From Neobacillus sp. SuZ13 (GTDB lineage Bacteria; Bacillota; Bacilli; Bacillales; Cytobacillaceae): a stretch of 64,000 bases of DNA. Of this stretch, positions 25,179 through 33,827 are shown piece after piece. The stretch covers positions 4,363,501 through 4,427,500 of the forward strand of contig NZ_CP126107.1 of NCBI RefSeq assembly GCF_030123365.1, in the 5' to 3' direction. The notes beneath the pieces were generated by a model. That model saw only the letters and a program-made list of their open reading frames with translations, was not told where the DNA came from and ran no database searches. Position numbers and translations under genes: made by a program. How positions within the stretch are numbered: the first letter of the stretch is position 1; every line of letters begins with the position of its first letter.

Positions 25179-25195
25179 CTACATCTATAATGTAG
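25179..25195. promoter_or_regulatory. short dyad upstream of the membrane-protein gene
   Basis: CTACAT and ATGTAG flank CTATA, about 20 bases before the start codon region and next to a possible -10 box. It could be an operator; no regulator is assigned. Confidence 0.3.
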
Positions 25196-25242
25196 TGAAA
25201 AAGTGTGCAGAAACTTAGGAGAAATTATGGAGAAATTGTTAA

Positions 25243-25281
25243 AAAAAAGCCTTAATCCGACAAGTTTCGGACTAAGGCTTT
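25243..25281 (-). terminator. terminator after efp
   Basis: On the minus strand AAAGCCTTAGTCCGA pairs with TCGGATTAAGGCTTT, followed by T residues. Confidence 0.85.
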
Positions 25282-25288
25282 ATAATGA

Positions 25289-25846
25289 TTATGCACGAGA
25301 AACGTATGACCCATCAGTAGTGTTAATAATTAATTTATCACCTTGATTAATGAAGAAAGGCACCTGAACATTAAGGCCTGTTTCAAGAGTAGCGTTTTTA
25401 GTACCGCCGGAAGATGTGTCACCCTTAATTCCAGGTTCCGTTTCAGTTACTTCTAAAGTAACGTTATTTGGTAATTCAACACCTAGAGTTTCATAGTTAA
25501 ACATCATAATGTGTACTTCCATGTTTTCTTTTAAGAACTTTAATTCATATTCAATGTTTGCTGCTGGTAATTCTACCTGCTCATAAGATTCCATATCCAT
25601 AAACACGTGATTATCGCCGCTTGCATATAGGTATTGCATTTTACGATTATCAATTTGTGCTTTCTCTACTTTTTCACCTGCACGAAACGTTTTTTCTTGA
25701 ATGGCACCATTCCGCAGATTACGTAGTTTGGAACGAACAAAAGCCGCACCTTTACCTGGCTTTACGTGTTGGAAATCCAGAACACGCCATAGGCCTCCAT
25801 CGACTTCAATCGTTAATCCTGTTTTAAAATCATTTACAGATATCAT
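25289..25846 (-). CDS. efp: translation elongation factor P
   Basis: EF-P binds between the P and E sites of the ribosome and relieves stalling at polyproline. The 185-residue protein starts MISVNDFKTGLTIEVDGGLWRVLDFQHVKPGKGAAFVRSKLRN, with the modified-lysine loop at PGKGAA (about K32), followed by two OB-folds ending QVPFFINQGDKLIINTTDGSYVSRA. TAGGAGG precedes the ATG. It is 20 bases downstream of yqhT, so the two form an operon. Confidence 0.97.
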   Translation of the reverse strand: MISVNDFKTGLTIEVDGGLWRVLDFQHVKPGKGAAFVRSKLRNLRNGAIQEKTFRAGEKVEKAQIDNRKMQYLYASGDNHVFMDMESYEQVELPAANIEYELKFLKENMEVHIMMFNYETLGVELPNNVTLEVTETEPGIKGDTSSGGTKNATLETGLNVQVPFFINQGDKLIINTTDGSYVSRA

Positions 25847-25866
25847 GTTAAAATCCTCCTAAATCG

Positions 25867-26928
25867 TTACAGTATTATTAGTTCTTTTGTAGAGTGTGTA
25901 AGTGCTTCGTTATGGTCCTTGGTAATCAACGTATCATCTTCAATTCGAACACCGCCGAGACCTGGGATATAAATGCCCGGTTCACATGTTACCACCATTC
26001 CAGGTTCTAAAACGACATCTGATTTCATCGACAATCCTGGACCCTCATGGATCTCAAGCCCAATCCCGTGCCCAGTTGAATGGCCAAAGTATTCACCATA
26101 ACCCTTTTCTGTTATGTAATCTCGTGTGATTGCATCTGCTTCCTTACCGGTTAATCCTGGTTTAATTCCCGCCATCCCACGTAATTGTGCTTCAAGAACA
26201 ATTTCATAAATCTCTTTAAGCTTGGCATCTGGCTCACCAACTGCCACGGTTCTTGTAATATCAGATACATAACCATTGTAATAACATCCATAGTCCATCG
26301 TTACAATATCTCCAGCCTCAATAACTTTGTCACTTGCCACACCATGAGGAAGTGCTGAGCGATGACCTGAAGCAACAATCGTATCAAATGAAGAAGATGT
26401 AGCACCAGCTCTTCTCATAAAAAACTCTAACTCATTCGATACTTCTAATTCCGTTTTTCCTGGACTAATGAAGTCTAAAATGTGTTTAAATGCAGCATCA
26501 GCGATATCAGCTGCCACCTTTAATATCTTAAGCTCTGAATCCGTCTTTATCAAGCGTAACTTTTCAATAACCCCGGAAATCGGGACAAGTTCAGCTTCAA
26601 TTTCCTTATCATATACTTTAAAAGAGGAATAGGTTAGAAAATCTTCTTCAAACCCAAGTTTTTGAATGCCTAGTTTCTTGGCTTGTATCGCTACCTCTTC
26701 ATGGATAGATCCTGTTATTTTAATAATTTCAAACCCTTGACATTGTTTAGTTGCTTGTTCAATATAGCGAAAATCTGTAAGAAACTGCGCTTTATCTGCA
26801 CTGATTAACACAACACCGGCTGTGCCAGTAAAATTAGATATATAGCGTCGATTAAATGGGCTTGTAATCAGAATCCCATCAATTCCCTGTGTTGAAAAAT
26901 TCAATCTTAATTTTTCTATTTTTTCCAC
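25867..26928 (-). CDS. yqhT: M24-family Xaa-Pro aminopeptidase
   Basis: This metallopeptidase removes N-terminal residues before proline. The 353-residue protein has a creatinase-like N-terminal domain and a pita-bread catalytic domain with the metal ligands in TMDYGCYYNGYVSDITRT, HSTGHGIGLEIHEGP, VTCEPGIYIPGLGGVRIEDD. The start is GTG at 26928, preceded by GGAGAG. It is followed at once by efp, the usual Bacillus arrangement; coupling to EF-P and proline metabolism is plausible but unproven. Confidence 0.94.
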   Translation of the reverse strand: MEKIEKLRLNFSTQGIDGILITSPFNRRYISNFTGTAGVVLISADKAQFLTDFRYIEQATKQCQGFEIIKITGSIHEEVAIQAKKLGIQKLGFEEDFLTYSSFKVYDKEIEAELVPISGVIEKLRLIKTDSELKILKVAADIADAAFKHILDFISPGKTELEVSNELEFFMRRAGATSSSFDTIVASGHRSALPHGVASDKVIEAGDIVTMDYGCYYNGYVSDITRTVAVGEPDAKLKEIYEIVLEAQLRGMAGIKPGLTGKEADAITRDYITEKGYGEYFGHSTGHGIGLEIHEGPGLSMKSDVVLEPGMVVTCEPGIYIPGLGGVRIEDDTLITKDHNEALTHSTKELIIL

Positions 26929-27006
26929 GACTCTCCACTCTCCTTTTCAAATCAAATGAGGACAAAAATATTTTATCACAACCTACCAAATCCGACTAAT
27001 CGAAAC

Positions 27007-27504
27007 TTAGGCTGACTCCTCTTTCTCTTGAACTTTATTATTTTGATACTCATAATTTATGGAATATCCAATAAAAATTCCATATACGATATATATACAA
27101 ATGGAAGTAATGATTGTATCTCGGTTTAAGTCAAAGAATGGTTTTATTCCAGGAAACAGTGGATTAAGAATAAAGAATACCACTGCAAACAATACCAGAC
27201 CATACCCTAGACCAAACCAAAAACCTGTGAACTTTTTCAACACTGCATAGTAAACAAATGCAGCAACCACTGAACAGATTCCAATTAAAATGATGGAAAT
27301 GAGTGTACCAAGCCATTCATGCTTCCAATCGCCTAGAGCCCAGGGCTCCAGTATGACAGTGGGACGAATTTCTGTAAAACTTAAATAGGAAGCTAACCAG
27401 CCAATTGTTCCCCAAAACAAGCCTCCAAATAACCCTGTCCAAAAGACCATTACCGGAAAGGACATGGGTTTAGGATAATTACCTAGTATTTGCTCATTTG
27501 CCAT
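27007..27504 (-). CDS. yqhR: conserved membrane protein YqhR
   Basis: The 165-residue protein has four membrane helices and the family stretch FWTGLFGGLFWGTIGWLASYLSFTEIRPTVILEPWALGDWKHEWLGT. It is one of a set of Bacillus membrane proteins found by efp and yqhQ; its function is unknown. ATG at 27504 is chosen because GGAGG lies eight bases upstream. It reads minus strand and is separated from yqhQ by a 280-base divergent region. Confidence 0.88.
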   Translation of the reverse strand: MANEQILGNYPKPMSFPVMVFWTGLFGGLFWGTIGWLASYLSFTEIRPTVILEPWALGDWKHEWLGTLISIILIGICSVVAAFVYYAVLKKFTGFWFGLGYGLVLFAVVFFILNPLFPGIKPFFDLNRDTIITSICIYIVYGIFIGYSINYEYQNNKVQEKEESA

Positions 27505-27785
27505 TATAACAACCTCCATTAACTTCTTGCTTCTTCAATGCCTTATATGCCGTTATTCTTGTGATACTGTCCTAAAAAAACAGGGTCAACAAAGGCCATA
27601 ATAAATTCCATTTTTTATTATGTCCTTAGGTATACAATCCCTTGCATAAAAAAAAACTTTTTAATTGGAAATATTATGTCATTCCTAGAGGTTTTTTCAT
27701 TTTTCTAGTAGAATAGAATTAAGTACATACAGATTTTTTCTACTTCTGCTGTTGTGCAACTTTTGATTAGGTTGGTGTTCTGTAT
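27505..27785. other. intergenic region between divergent yqhR and yqhQ
   Basis: This 281-base AT-rich stretch contains poly-A (around 27645-27655) and several AT-rich hexamers, but no promoter match convincing enough to call and no hairpin with a T-run. It must hold the promoters of both divergent genes. Confidence 0.4.
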
Positions 27786-28730
27786 ATGTCTAATTCTCAA
27801 AAACCTGTTTATGGCGGCCAAGCGGTTGTCGAAGGTGTAATGTTTGGTGGAAAACATCATTATGTAACTGCGGTTCGCAGGAAGGATCAATCTGTAGAAT
27901 ATTTTCATTTGCCACGTAAAGCAAATCCTTATTTTACAATGTTAAAAAAAATCCCTTTTCTTCGGGGGATTATTGCCATTATTGAGTCGAGTGCAAATGG
28001 ATCTAAACATTTAAACTTCTCAACGGAAAGATTTGATGTTGACCCAAAAGAAGATGAAATCATAAAAGAAAAAGAAGTCTCTAAATTAACCATGTATCTT
28101 GGTGTAGCAGCAATTGGTGTCATCTCATTTTTATTTGGTAAATTCGCTTTTACATTAATTCCGGTGTTCCTTGCCGTTTTAACAAAACCAATTTTCCCTT
28201 CAGATTTTGCTCAAGTGCTAGTGGAAGGCTTTTTTAAACTGATCTTACTAATATCCTATATTTATTTTGTCTCCCTTACACCATTGATAAAAAGAGTGTT
28301 TCAATATCACGGAGCTGAGCATAAAGTAATTAATACGTTTGAAGCAGGGGTAGAGTTAACTGTTGAAAATGTGCAGGCTCATTCTCGACTCCATTACCGC
28401 TGTGGCAGTAGTTTCATTTTATTTACAGTTATTGTAGGTGTGTTTGTTTACATGTTTGTACCGACTACTCCGCTTTGGTTACGGGTTGTCGATCGACTCC
28501 TTTTAATCCCGGTTGTTCTAGGAATCGCTTTTGAAATCCTTCAGGTGACTAACAAACTCAGAGATGTTCCTGTCTTAAAATATCTTGGGTTACCTGGTCT
28601 TTGGCTTCAATTAATAACAACGAAGGAACCACAAGATGACCAAGTGGAAGTAGCGATTCTTTCTTTTAACCGATTATTAAAAATGGAGAAGGAAACTGAG
28701 TTCTCCAAAGAAAGTGAAGAAATTGTCTAA
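27786..28730 (+). CDS. yqhQ: DUF1385 membrane protein YqhQ
   Basis: The 314-residue protein matches the DUF1385 family: VYGGQAVVEGVMFGGKHHYVTAVRRKD at the start, NGSKHLNFS, three to four membrane helices, then QYHGAEHKVINTFEAG and HYRCGSSFILF, which are diagnostic. Such motifs with conserved His/Cys suggest metal-linked chemistry, but the role is unknown. The ribosome site before ATG 27786 is weak, yet the N-terminus matches the family. yqhP follows after a 66-base gap. Confidence 0.93.
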   Translation: MSNSQKPVYGGQAVVEGVMFGGKHHYVTAVRRKDQSVEYFHLPRKANPYFTMLKKIPFLRGIIAIIESSANGSKHLNFSTERFDVDPKEDEIIKEKEVSKLTMYLGVAAIGVISFLFGKFAFTLIPVFLAVLTKPIFPSDFAQVLVEGFFKLILLISYIYFVSLTPLIKRVFQYHGAEHKVINTFEAGVELTVENVQAHSRLHYRCGSSFILFTVIVGVFVYMFVPTTPLWLRVVDRLLLIPVVLGIAFEILQVTNKLRDVPVLKYLGLPGLWLQLITTKEPQDDQVEVAILSFNRLLKMEKETEFSKESEEIV

Positions 28731-28796
28731 ATCTTTGTTTTATCGTGTTTAAAAGATTATAAAAATGCTTAAGATGCTCTTAGGGAGGTGGCTTTC

Positions 28797-29183
28797 TTGA
28801 AAAATCGGACATTTGTTAATGTGGTTATTGGGGGACTTATCATTCTTGCATTACTTGGTGTTATTAGTACATTTACAGCTAATCCAGCCGGTTTCATTCA
28901 AAGTATAGCTGTCATGGCACTGGTTGTTTTAGTCGTTTATTTCCTAGTTCGAAAGTTTACCGGCTCAAGCCCTCAGAAAAAAGAGCAGCGGGCATTTCTA
29001 AAAGCAGCAAAAAAATCAAAAAAACGATTACAACAAAAGAGTGGGGAAGGAACTGTTAAGACCTCCTCTCTCGGGACGTTAGCATCATTAAAGAAAAGCA
29101 ACAAGACAAAAAAGAAATCGCCTATACATTTGACCGTTATCGACGGCAAAAAGGGGAAAAAGAAAAATCGAGCGTCTCTATAG
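28797..29183 (+). CDS. yqhP: YqhP-type small protein with basic C-terminus
   Basis: This 128-residue protein has two membrane helices (about 8-50) and a very basic, Lys/Ser-rich tail (from about residue 60), as in Bacillus YqhP; the function is unknown. TTG at 28797 is chosen because GGGAGG lies eight bases away; an in-frame GTG at 28788 overlaps that ribosome site. It is followed by a terminator that overlaps its stop codon. It is the second gene of the yqhQ operon. Confidence 0.85.
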   Translation: MKNRTFVNVVIGGLIILALLGVISTFTANPAGFIQSIAVMALVVLVVYFLVRKFTGSSPQKKEQRAFLKAAKKSKKRLQQKSGEGTVKTSSLGTLASLKKSNKTKKKSPIHLTVIDGKKGKKKNRASL

Positions 29184-29199
29184 GCGCTCGATTTTTTAT
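29166..29199 (+). terminator. terminator after yqhP
   Basis: AATCGAGCG pairs with CGCTCGATT, followed by TTTTTA. The stop codon of yqhP lies inside the loop. Confidence 0.85.
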
Positions 29200-29229
29200 A
29201 TTTTTTTGCACAGGTATAAGAGATATTTA

Positions 29230-30114
29230 TTAATACCCCCATGTTTTCAAAAATTGTTTGGCTTTTTCTTTTCCTAAATTGAATAATTCGCGTTTCTTTT
29301 CCTCTGTTAAAGAAAATTCAGTAGATAAAACACCCTCTGTTGGGATAAAAATTATATTCTTTACATGTTTTTTGGAAATATATCTGGAATCGTGGGCATC
29401 TTTCATTGTTTCAAATAAAGCAGCAAATAATTGTACCGCATTTTTAATTTTATGTTTTTCATGCTCATATTCACTAGCGTTTAATTTAATTCCGAGCACT
29501 GGTCTTACTTTTTGTACATTTTCCTGATCAAAAAGCCACATTGGAAAATTGCTCAGAACTCCTCCGTCAACTAATACATTCATACCGTCCATTGAACGCA
29601 TTTTTACTGGCTCAAAGAAATAAGGGATACTGCAGCTGATTCTTATTGCTTTAGCAATGGAAAAGGAGCCTGGTGCAATGCCATACTTCTGTAAGTCATC
29701 AGGTAAAACAATCATTTGCCCATTTGAAAGGTCTGAAGCGATGACCCTAAGTGCCTGAGGGGGTAAATCTGCAAATGTTTTTAACCCTTTTGCCTCAAGT
29801 TTTTCACAAAGCCATTTTTCAAGCTGGTTTCCTTTATAAAGTCCTAGCCTCCAATAGACAAGCAGCCATTTTGCAAATGGAAAGGGAATGATTGTTTTGC
29901 GGGCATCAAGTAGTTTTGAAAGATCTAATTCGTCGACCAATTGGAAAATTTCTTTACTGGTATAACCGGCGGCGATAAAGGCGGCAACGATGGATCCTGC
30001 ACTAGTTCCTGCCAACCTGGCAAATCTCATACCCTTTTCTTCTATTTCATCGCAGGCCCCAATTAGTGCAAACCCCTTAATACCTCCTCCAGAAAACACG
30101 CCGTCTATATACAT
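29230..30114 (-). CDS. yqhO: patatin-like phospholipase family protein YqhO
   Basis: The protein is a patatin/RssA-type serine hydrolase of 294 residues. The oxyanion motif GGGIKG is at 9-14, the nucleophile GTSAG at 36-40 (S38), and the catalytic aspartate in DGGVLSNFP near 180. Start ATG at 30114 follows TAGGAG and gives an N-terminus fitting the family, although the frame is open further upstream. There is no signal peptide, so it probably acts on phospholipids or lysophospholipids from the cytoplasm. Substrate is unknown. Confidence 0.93.
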   Translation of the reverse strand: MYIDGVFSGGGIKGFALIGACDEIEEKGMRFARLAGTSAGSIVAAFIAAGYTSKEIFQLVDELDLSKLLDARKTIIPFPFAKWLLVYWRLGLYKGNQLEKWLCEKLEAKGLKTFADLPPQALRVIASDLSNGQMIVLPDDLQKYGIAPGSFSIAKAIRISCSIPYFFEPVKMRSMDGMNVLVDGGVLSNFPMWLFDQENVQKVRPVLGIKLNASEYEHEKHKIKNAVQLFAALFETMKDAHDSRYISKKHVKNIIFIPTEGVLSTEFSLTEEKKRELFNLGKEKAKQFLKTWGY

Positions 30115-30204
30115 GGCAGCCACTCCTAAAGATGAAGTTATTTTTACATCTTTAAGCAGTTGCTTTAATAAATAGTACTCTAGACAAGCAGAAAATTTAT
30201 AAAT

Positions 30205-30236
30205 AAAAAAGGACATTGTTTCTGCACAATGTCCTT
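30205..30236 (-). terminator. terminator after the NlpC/P60 gene
   Basis: On the minus strand AAGGACATTG pairs with CAATGTCCTT, followed by TTTTTATT. It lies near the 3' end of the NlpC gene and upstream of yqhO. Confidence 0.8.
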
Positions 30237-30272
30237 GGTTTATTAACAAAATTGAAACCGCTTAACTTTTCA

Positions 30273-30722
30273 TTAAAATCTTTTTGCTCCGATAAATCTA
30301 GGCTTCCAATAGCTATTATTTGTATAAGCAATGGAAACTCCCTTTGAAGATGAAGATTGAATCATTTTTCCGCCACCTATGTAAATCGCTACATGACTAG
30401 GTTTACTTGCCTTATTTTGGGAAAAGAACATTAAGTCTCCAACCTTTAAGGATTTAACACGGTATCCTTTTTTGTAGAACATTTCAGACGCTGTTCTTGG
30501 CAATACTTTGCCAGCCTTACCATAAGAATATTTAACCAAGCCTGAGCAGTCAAATCCTCTTGGTGATAACCCGCCCCATCGATATGGAACTCCGAGATTT
30601 GCTTTTGCAACTGAGATTGCTTTTGTATGATAATATGCCGCTTCCGCTTTATCACCCAAAGTGGTAAACAATGAACTAAGAATAATAGTCATAGCTACGG
30701 CTGCAATGATTTTTTTCAACAT
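30273..30722 (-). CDS. secreted NlpC/P60 cell-wall endopeptidase
   Basis: The 149-residue protein is a signal peptide (about 1-28, ending AEA) plus a single NlpC/P60 domain, which hydrolyses the D-Glu-m-DAP bond of peptidoglycan stem peptides. The catalytic Cys is C59 in FDCSG and the His is H110 in PSHVAIYIG. No SH3 or LysM binding domain is present, so it is a stand-alone catalytic domain. ATG at 30722 follows GGGGG. The upstream region carries three WalR half-sites, implying control with other autolysins. Confidence 0.92.
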   Translation of the reverse strand: MLKKIIAAVAMTIILSSLFTTLGDKAEAAYYHTKAISVAKANLGVPYRWGGLSPRGFDCSGLVKYSYGKAGKVLPRTASEMFYKKGYRVKSLKVGDLMFFSQNKASKPSHVAIYIGGGKMIQSSSSKGVSIAYTNNSYWKPRFIGAKRF

Positions 30723-30783
30723 CTTGTTTAATCCCCCTGTGTGCTTCGATACTATTAATATACAAAAAAAGATTAACACCGAA

Positions 30784-30811
30784 GTAACAGCTAGATTACA
30801 GTTATATTACA
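30784..30811 (-). promoter_or_regulatory. triple WalR-type box
   Basis: On the minus strand TGTAAT, N5, TGTAAT, N5 and TGTTAC lie in register, matching the WalR consensus TGTWAH-N5-TGTWAH twice. A -10-like TATATT lies at 30757-30762, about 21 bases downstream, as at WalR-activated promoters. Confidence 0.6.
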
Positions 30812-30902
30812 AATTTCGACTTTATTCTAAAAATTCAATTATATATTCAATTATTTTGTAGTATTTTATTAAATTTATCAGGTTTATCGACATTTATCAC
30901 GC

Positions 30903-30931
30903 AAAAAAATGGGGGAAACTCTCCCCCCCAT
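30903..30931 (-). terminator. terminator after nrdJ
   Basis: On the minus strand AATGGGGG pairs with CCCCCATT, followed by a run of T. Confidence 0.8.
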
Positions 30932-30945
30932 TAATTACTTACAAA

Positions 30946-33504
30946 TTATAAACCACATTTTAATTGGGCTCCGCAGTTGGTACACGTATTGCACCCGCCC
31001 ATTTCTTTAACCTTACCAGTCCGACACACCGGGCATGTGTTTCCGACTTCAGATCCAATTGTAACACTTGTCGAACGAAGTTCGCTGATTGTATCAACAA
31101 GGACCACATGCTGTTTTGGTTTTTCACTAAAAATGGATAATTGTTCATTATTATTTTCTTCTGCTTTAAGCGTTAGTACCTGTGAATCACGGGAGCCATC
31201 AACATAAACAGTTCCGCCTTTTGCTCCTCCTCGGTACAAACGTTGGTATACTTTTTCAACCTGTTCTACGCTATACCCTTTTGGTGCATTAACAGTTTTA
31301 CTGATGGAGCTGTCGATCCAGCGCTGGATGACACATTGAACATCTGCATGGGCTTCCGTCGTAAGTTCCATCGCAGTAACAAACCAGTGTGGAAGATTGT
31401 TTTCATCCACTTCAGGGTGCTTATCTAGGTATTCTTTCACGATATCCGCTTTTACTTCGATAAATTTACCAAGACGTCCGCTGCGGAAGTAAGAGAATGA
31501 GAAATAAGGCTCTAAGCCGGTGGAAACCCCAACCATTGTCCCAGTGGATCCCGTCGGAGCAACAGTTAATAAATGAGAATTTCTTATTCCACTGTCTAAT
31601 ATAGATTGGCGGATATCATCAGGCATTTTCTTCATATATCCAGTTTCGATGAATGCTTGACGTAATCGATTGGTTTCAGTTTGTGTATCAGCAGTTAAGA
31701 ATGGAAAACTTCCTTTCTCTTTTGCCAATTCTATCGAAGTTCTGTAAGCAGTAGTTGCAATTACTTCAAAAACTTGATCAACTAATTGGTTTCCTTCAGG
31801 TGAGCCGTACTTCGTTTCACAATAAATCAGCATGTCATGCAAGCCCATTACTCCAAGCCCTACACGTCGTTCACCAAGTGCCTGCTTTTTGTTTTCTTCA
31901 AGGAAGTATGGTGTTGCGTTGATGACATTATCCTGCATCCGTACTCCTACGGCTACTGTTTTCTTAAGTTTTTCAAAATCAACAGTTTTTGTTTCTTTAT
32001 CAGCCATTTCCGCCAAGTTGACTGCCGCAAGGTTACAGACAGAAAATGGTGCAAGTGGTTGTTCCCCACATGGGTTTGTGGCAACTACTTGTTGGCCATA
32101 GGCTTTTGCATTGGTCATGTCGTTTGCGTTGTCGATAAAAAATATTCCTGGTTCTGCTGAGTAGGTCGCACAAATATTGATTAGGTTCCAAAGTTCTTTT
32201 GCTTTGAACTTTTTATAGACTCGTACTTTATGTCCAAGTTTTTCCCACTCGCGCACGTCACCCACTTTATGCCATTCTTCATTATAAATCTTCATTTCTT
32301 CTTCATCATAGTGTTCAACATATGGGAAGCGCAGTTCATATTCACTATCGTTTTCAACAGCTTCCATAAATTCCTTTGTTAAACACACAGAAATATTTGC
32401 CCCAGTAAGGAACTCAGAATTGTGCACCGTGTAGTTACCACCGGTTAATAATTTCTCTTCTGCATCAGCAATGATGTTTTCATCAAATCCACCGAAGCCT
32501 TGAATGTTTTTATAATTTACAATTCCTTGATACATTGCAGTTTCTCTTAGAGTTAGAGGAGTAAACTTTAACTTATCTTTAGCAAGTTTTTTAATCGTTT
32601 CATCATTTGTATTTTCAATTAAGAATCGTAGAATTCTAGGATTTTGCATCTTAGAAATAATAAATTCAATAATGTCTGGATGCCAGTCAGCTAGCATGAT
32701 CATCTGAGCTCCGCGTCTTGAACCGCCCTGCTCAACCAAATGCGTCAATTTCGCAATATCATCCAACCATGAAACTGATCCAGATGATTTACCATTTACA
32801 CCTCTAGCTAGTGTATTACGAGGTCTCAATGTTGAGCCATTTGTACCAACTCCGCCTCCGCGGCTCATAATCTCCATTACCTGCTTACGATGGTCAGAAA
32901 TCCCTTCACGTGAGTCTGGGACGAAAGGCATAACATAGCAATTGAAGTAAGTGACATCGGTATCTGCCCCAGCACCGTAAAGGACGCGGCCAGCAGGAAT
33001 GAAGTTCATGTTAACAAGTTCTTGATAAAACTTTTCCGTCCATTCTCTTCGCTTCTCTTCCGTTTCTTCAACAGAAGCAAGTCCCGTAGCATTACGCTTT
33101 GCAATCTGCTCATAGAAGAGCTCCAATGGCTTTTCAATCACATCTAATGACCTGACAATTACTCCTGTGCTAGCTTCTTCAGGATCATCAAGTACTCCTC
33201 TAAATTCCTCTTCGACTAGAACTTTTGCTTTTTTCTTTTCCCAGTCGATCTCCTTGATATATCCAAGGCCGCGTGCTGGAAATTTTGGATCCTCTTTAAT
33301 AGTTAAAACAACGAAGTCGCCGTTAGTAAGGGTAATTTTTGCAGTGTCTTTAAAGGTATAGCGGTCCAACATTACCAAACGAGAAACACCTTTGTGAGTT
33401 ATTTTCATATCTGGGGTAACTGGATGCACCTGGGGGAATAAGCGGATATCCTCATTCAACCTTTCAAAATCAATATTCATTGTTTGTCTAAAAACTACAG
33501 ACAT
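30946..33504 (-). CDS. nrdJ: adenosylcobalamin-dependent ribonucleotide reductase
   Basis: NrdJ reduces ribonucleotides to deoxyribonucleotides with coenzyme B12 and needs no oxygen, so it works aerobically and anaerobically. The 852-residue protein carries the barrel motifs GGGVGTNGSTLRPRN, NPCGEQPLAPFSVCNLAAVNLA and APTGSTGTMVGVSTGLEPYFSFSY, and ends in a zinc-ribbon-like CPVCRTG, CNTCTNC tail ending CGL. ATG at 33504 follows AAGGAG. It stands alone with its own upstream region bearing NrdR-like boxes; no cobalamin riboswitch was seen. B. subtilis lacks this enzyme class. Confidence 0.95.
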   Translation of the reverse strand: MSVVFRQTMNIDFERLNEDIRLFPQVHPVTPDMKITHKGVSRLVMLDRYTFKDTAKITLTNGDFVVLTIKEDPKFPARGLGYIKEIDWEKKKAKVLVEEEFRGVLDDPEEASTGVIVRSLDVIEKPLELFYEQIAKRNATGLASVEETEEKRREWTEKFYQELVNMNFIPAGRVLYGAGADTDVTYFNCYVMPFVPDSREGISDHRKQVMEIMSRGGGVGTNGSTLRPRNTLARGVNGKSSGSVSWLDDIAKLTHLVEQGGSRRGAQMIMLADWHPDIIEFIISKMQNPRILRFLIENTNDETIKKLAKDKLKFTPLTLRETAMYQGIVNYKNIQGFGGFDENIIADAEEKLLTGGNYTVHNSEFLTGANISVCLTKEFMEAVENDSEYELRFPYVEHYDEEEMKIYNEEWHKVGDVREWEKLGHKVRVYKKFKAKELWNLINICATYSAEPGIFFIDNANDMTNAKAYGQQVVATNPCGEQPLAPFSVCNLAAVNLAEMADKETKTVDFEKLKKTVAVGVRMQDNVINATPYFLEENKKQALGERRVGLGVMGLHDMLIYCETKYGSPEGNQLVDQVFEVIATTAYRTSIELAKEKGSFPFLTADTQTETNRLRQAFIETGYMKKMPDDIRQSILDSGIRNSHLLTVAPTGSTGTMVGVSTGLEPYFSFSYFRSGRLGKFIEVKADIVKEYLDKHPEVDENNLPHWFVTAMELTTEAHADVQCVIQRWIDSSISKTVNAPKGYSVEQVEKVYQRLYRGGAKGGTVYVDGSRDSQVLTLKAEENNNEQLSIFSEKPKQHVVLVDTISELRSTSVTIGSEVGNTCPVCRTGKVKEMGGCNTCTNCGAQLKCGL

Positions 33505-33558
33505 GAGAACAACTCCTTCATGTAAATATCTACCTATTGTGCTAAATCTAGCAGCATT

Positions 33559-33637
33559 ATGCTATATCTAGTTGGTTTGTATTTTAAGGTTATCATAGCC
33601 GCCCAGAATAAATCAACTAAATATCAATATATAGTAC
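33559..33637 (-). promoter_or_regulatory. candidate NrdR boxes upstream of nrdJ
   Basis: CTATATATTG-like (33622-33637) and CTAGATATAG-like (33559-33574) sites match the NrdR core CWATATATWG with zero to one mismatch and are 63 bases, about six helical turns, apart. A 14-base palindrome CGAAAATATTTTCG (33638-33651) adjoins the first. This makes up most of the 323-base gap to lipM. Confidence 0.45.
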
Positions 33638-33802
33638 CGAAAATATTTTCGACACCACTACATATTGTGTACGGAACAAGTAACAACTATTTTGTCAAAC
33701 TCAAGAAATAATATATTTAATAGTAATCAAAAGCTTTTCGTCGATTTTCGTCAGAAATCAGGAAAATTTAACAAATTTCGCAGGTTGCTTCTTTCAGAAA
33801 AC

Positions 33803-33824
33803 AAAAAAGCGACGAATTCGTCGC
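33803..33824 (-). terminator. terminator after lipM
   Basis: On the minus strand GCGACG pairs with CGTCGC around AATT, followed by TTTTTTG. It directly follows the lipM stop. Confidence 0.8.
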
Positions 33825-33827
33825 GAT

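Noticed and set aside
25179..25195. Assigning the CTACAT dyad to CopY, BlaI or CsoR
   Set aside because: Only a 6-base half-site with an odd spacer; the match to any family box is too weak.
31832..32160. Two overlapping plus-strand frames inside nrdJ
   Set aside because: They are antisense shadows of a conserved enzyme with no promoter or ribosome site.
33505..33827. Cobalamin riboswitch before nrdJ
   Set aside because: The B12-box sequence was looked for on the minus strand and not seen; NrdR-like boxes fit better.
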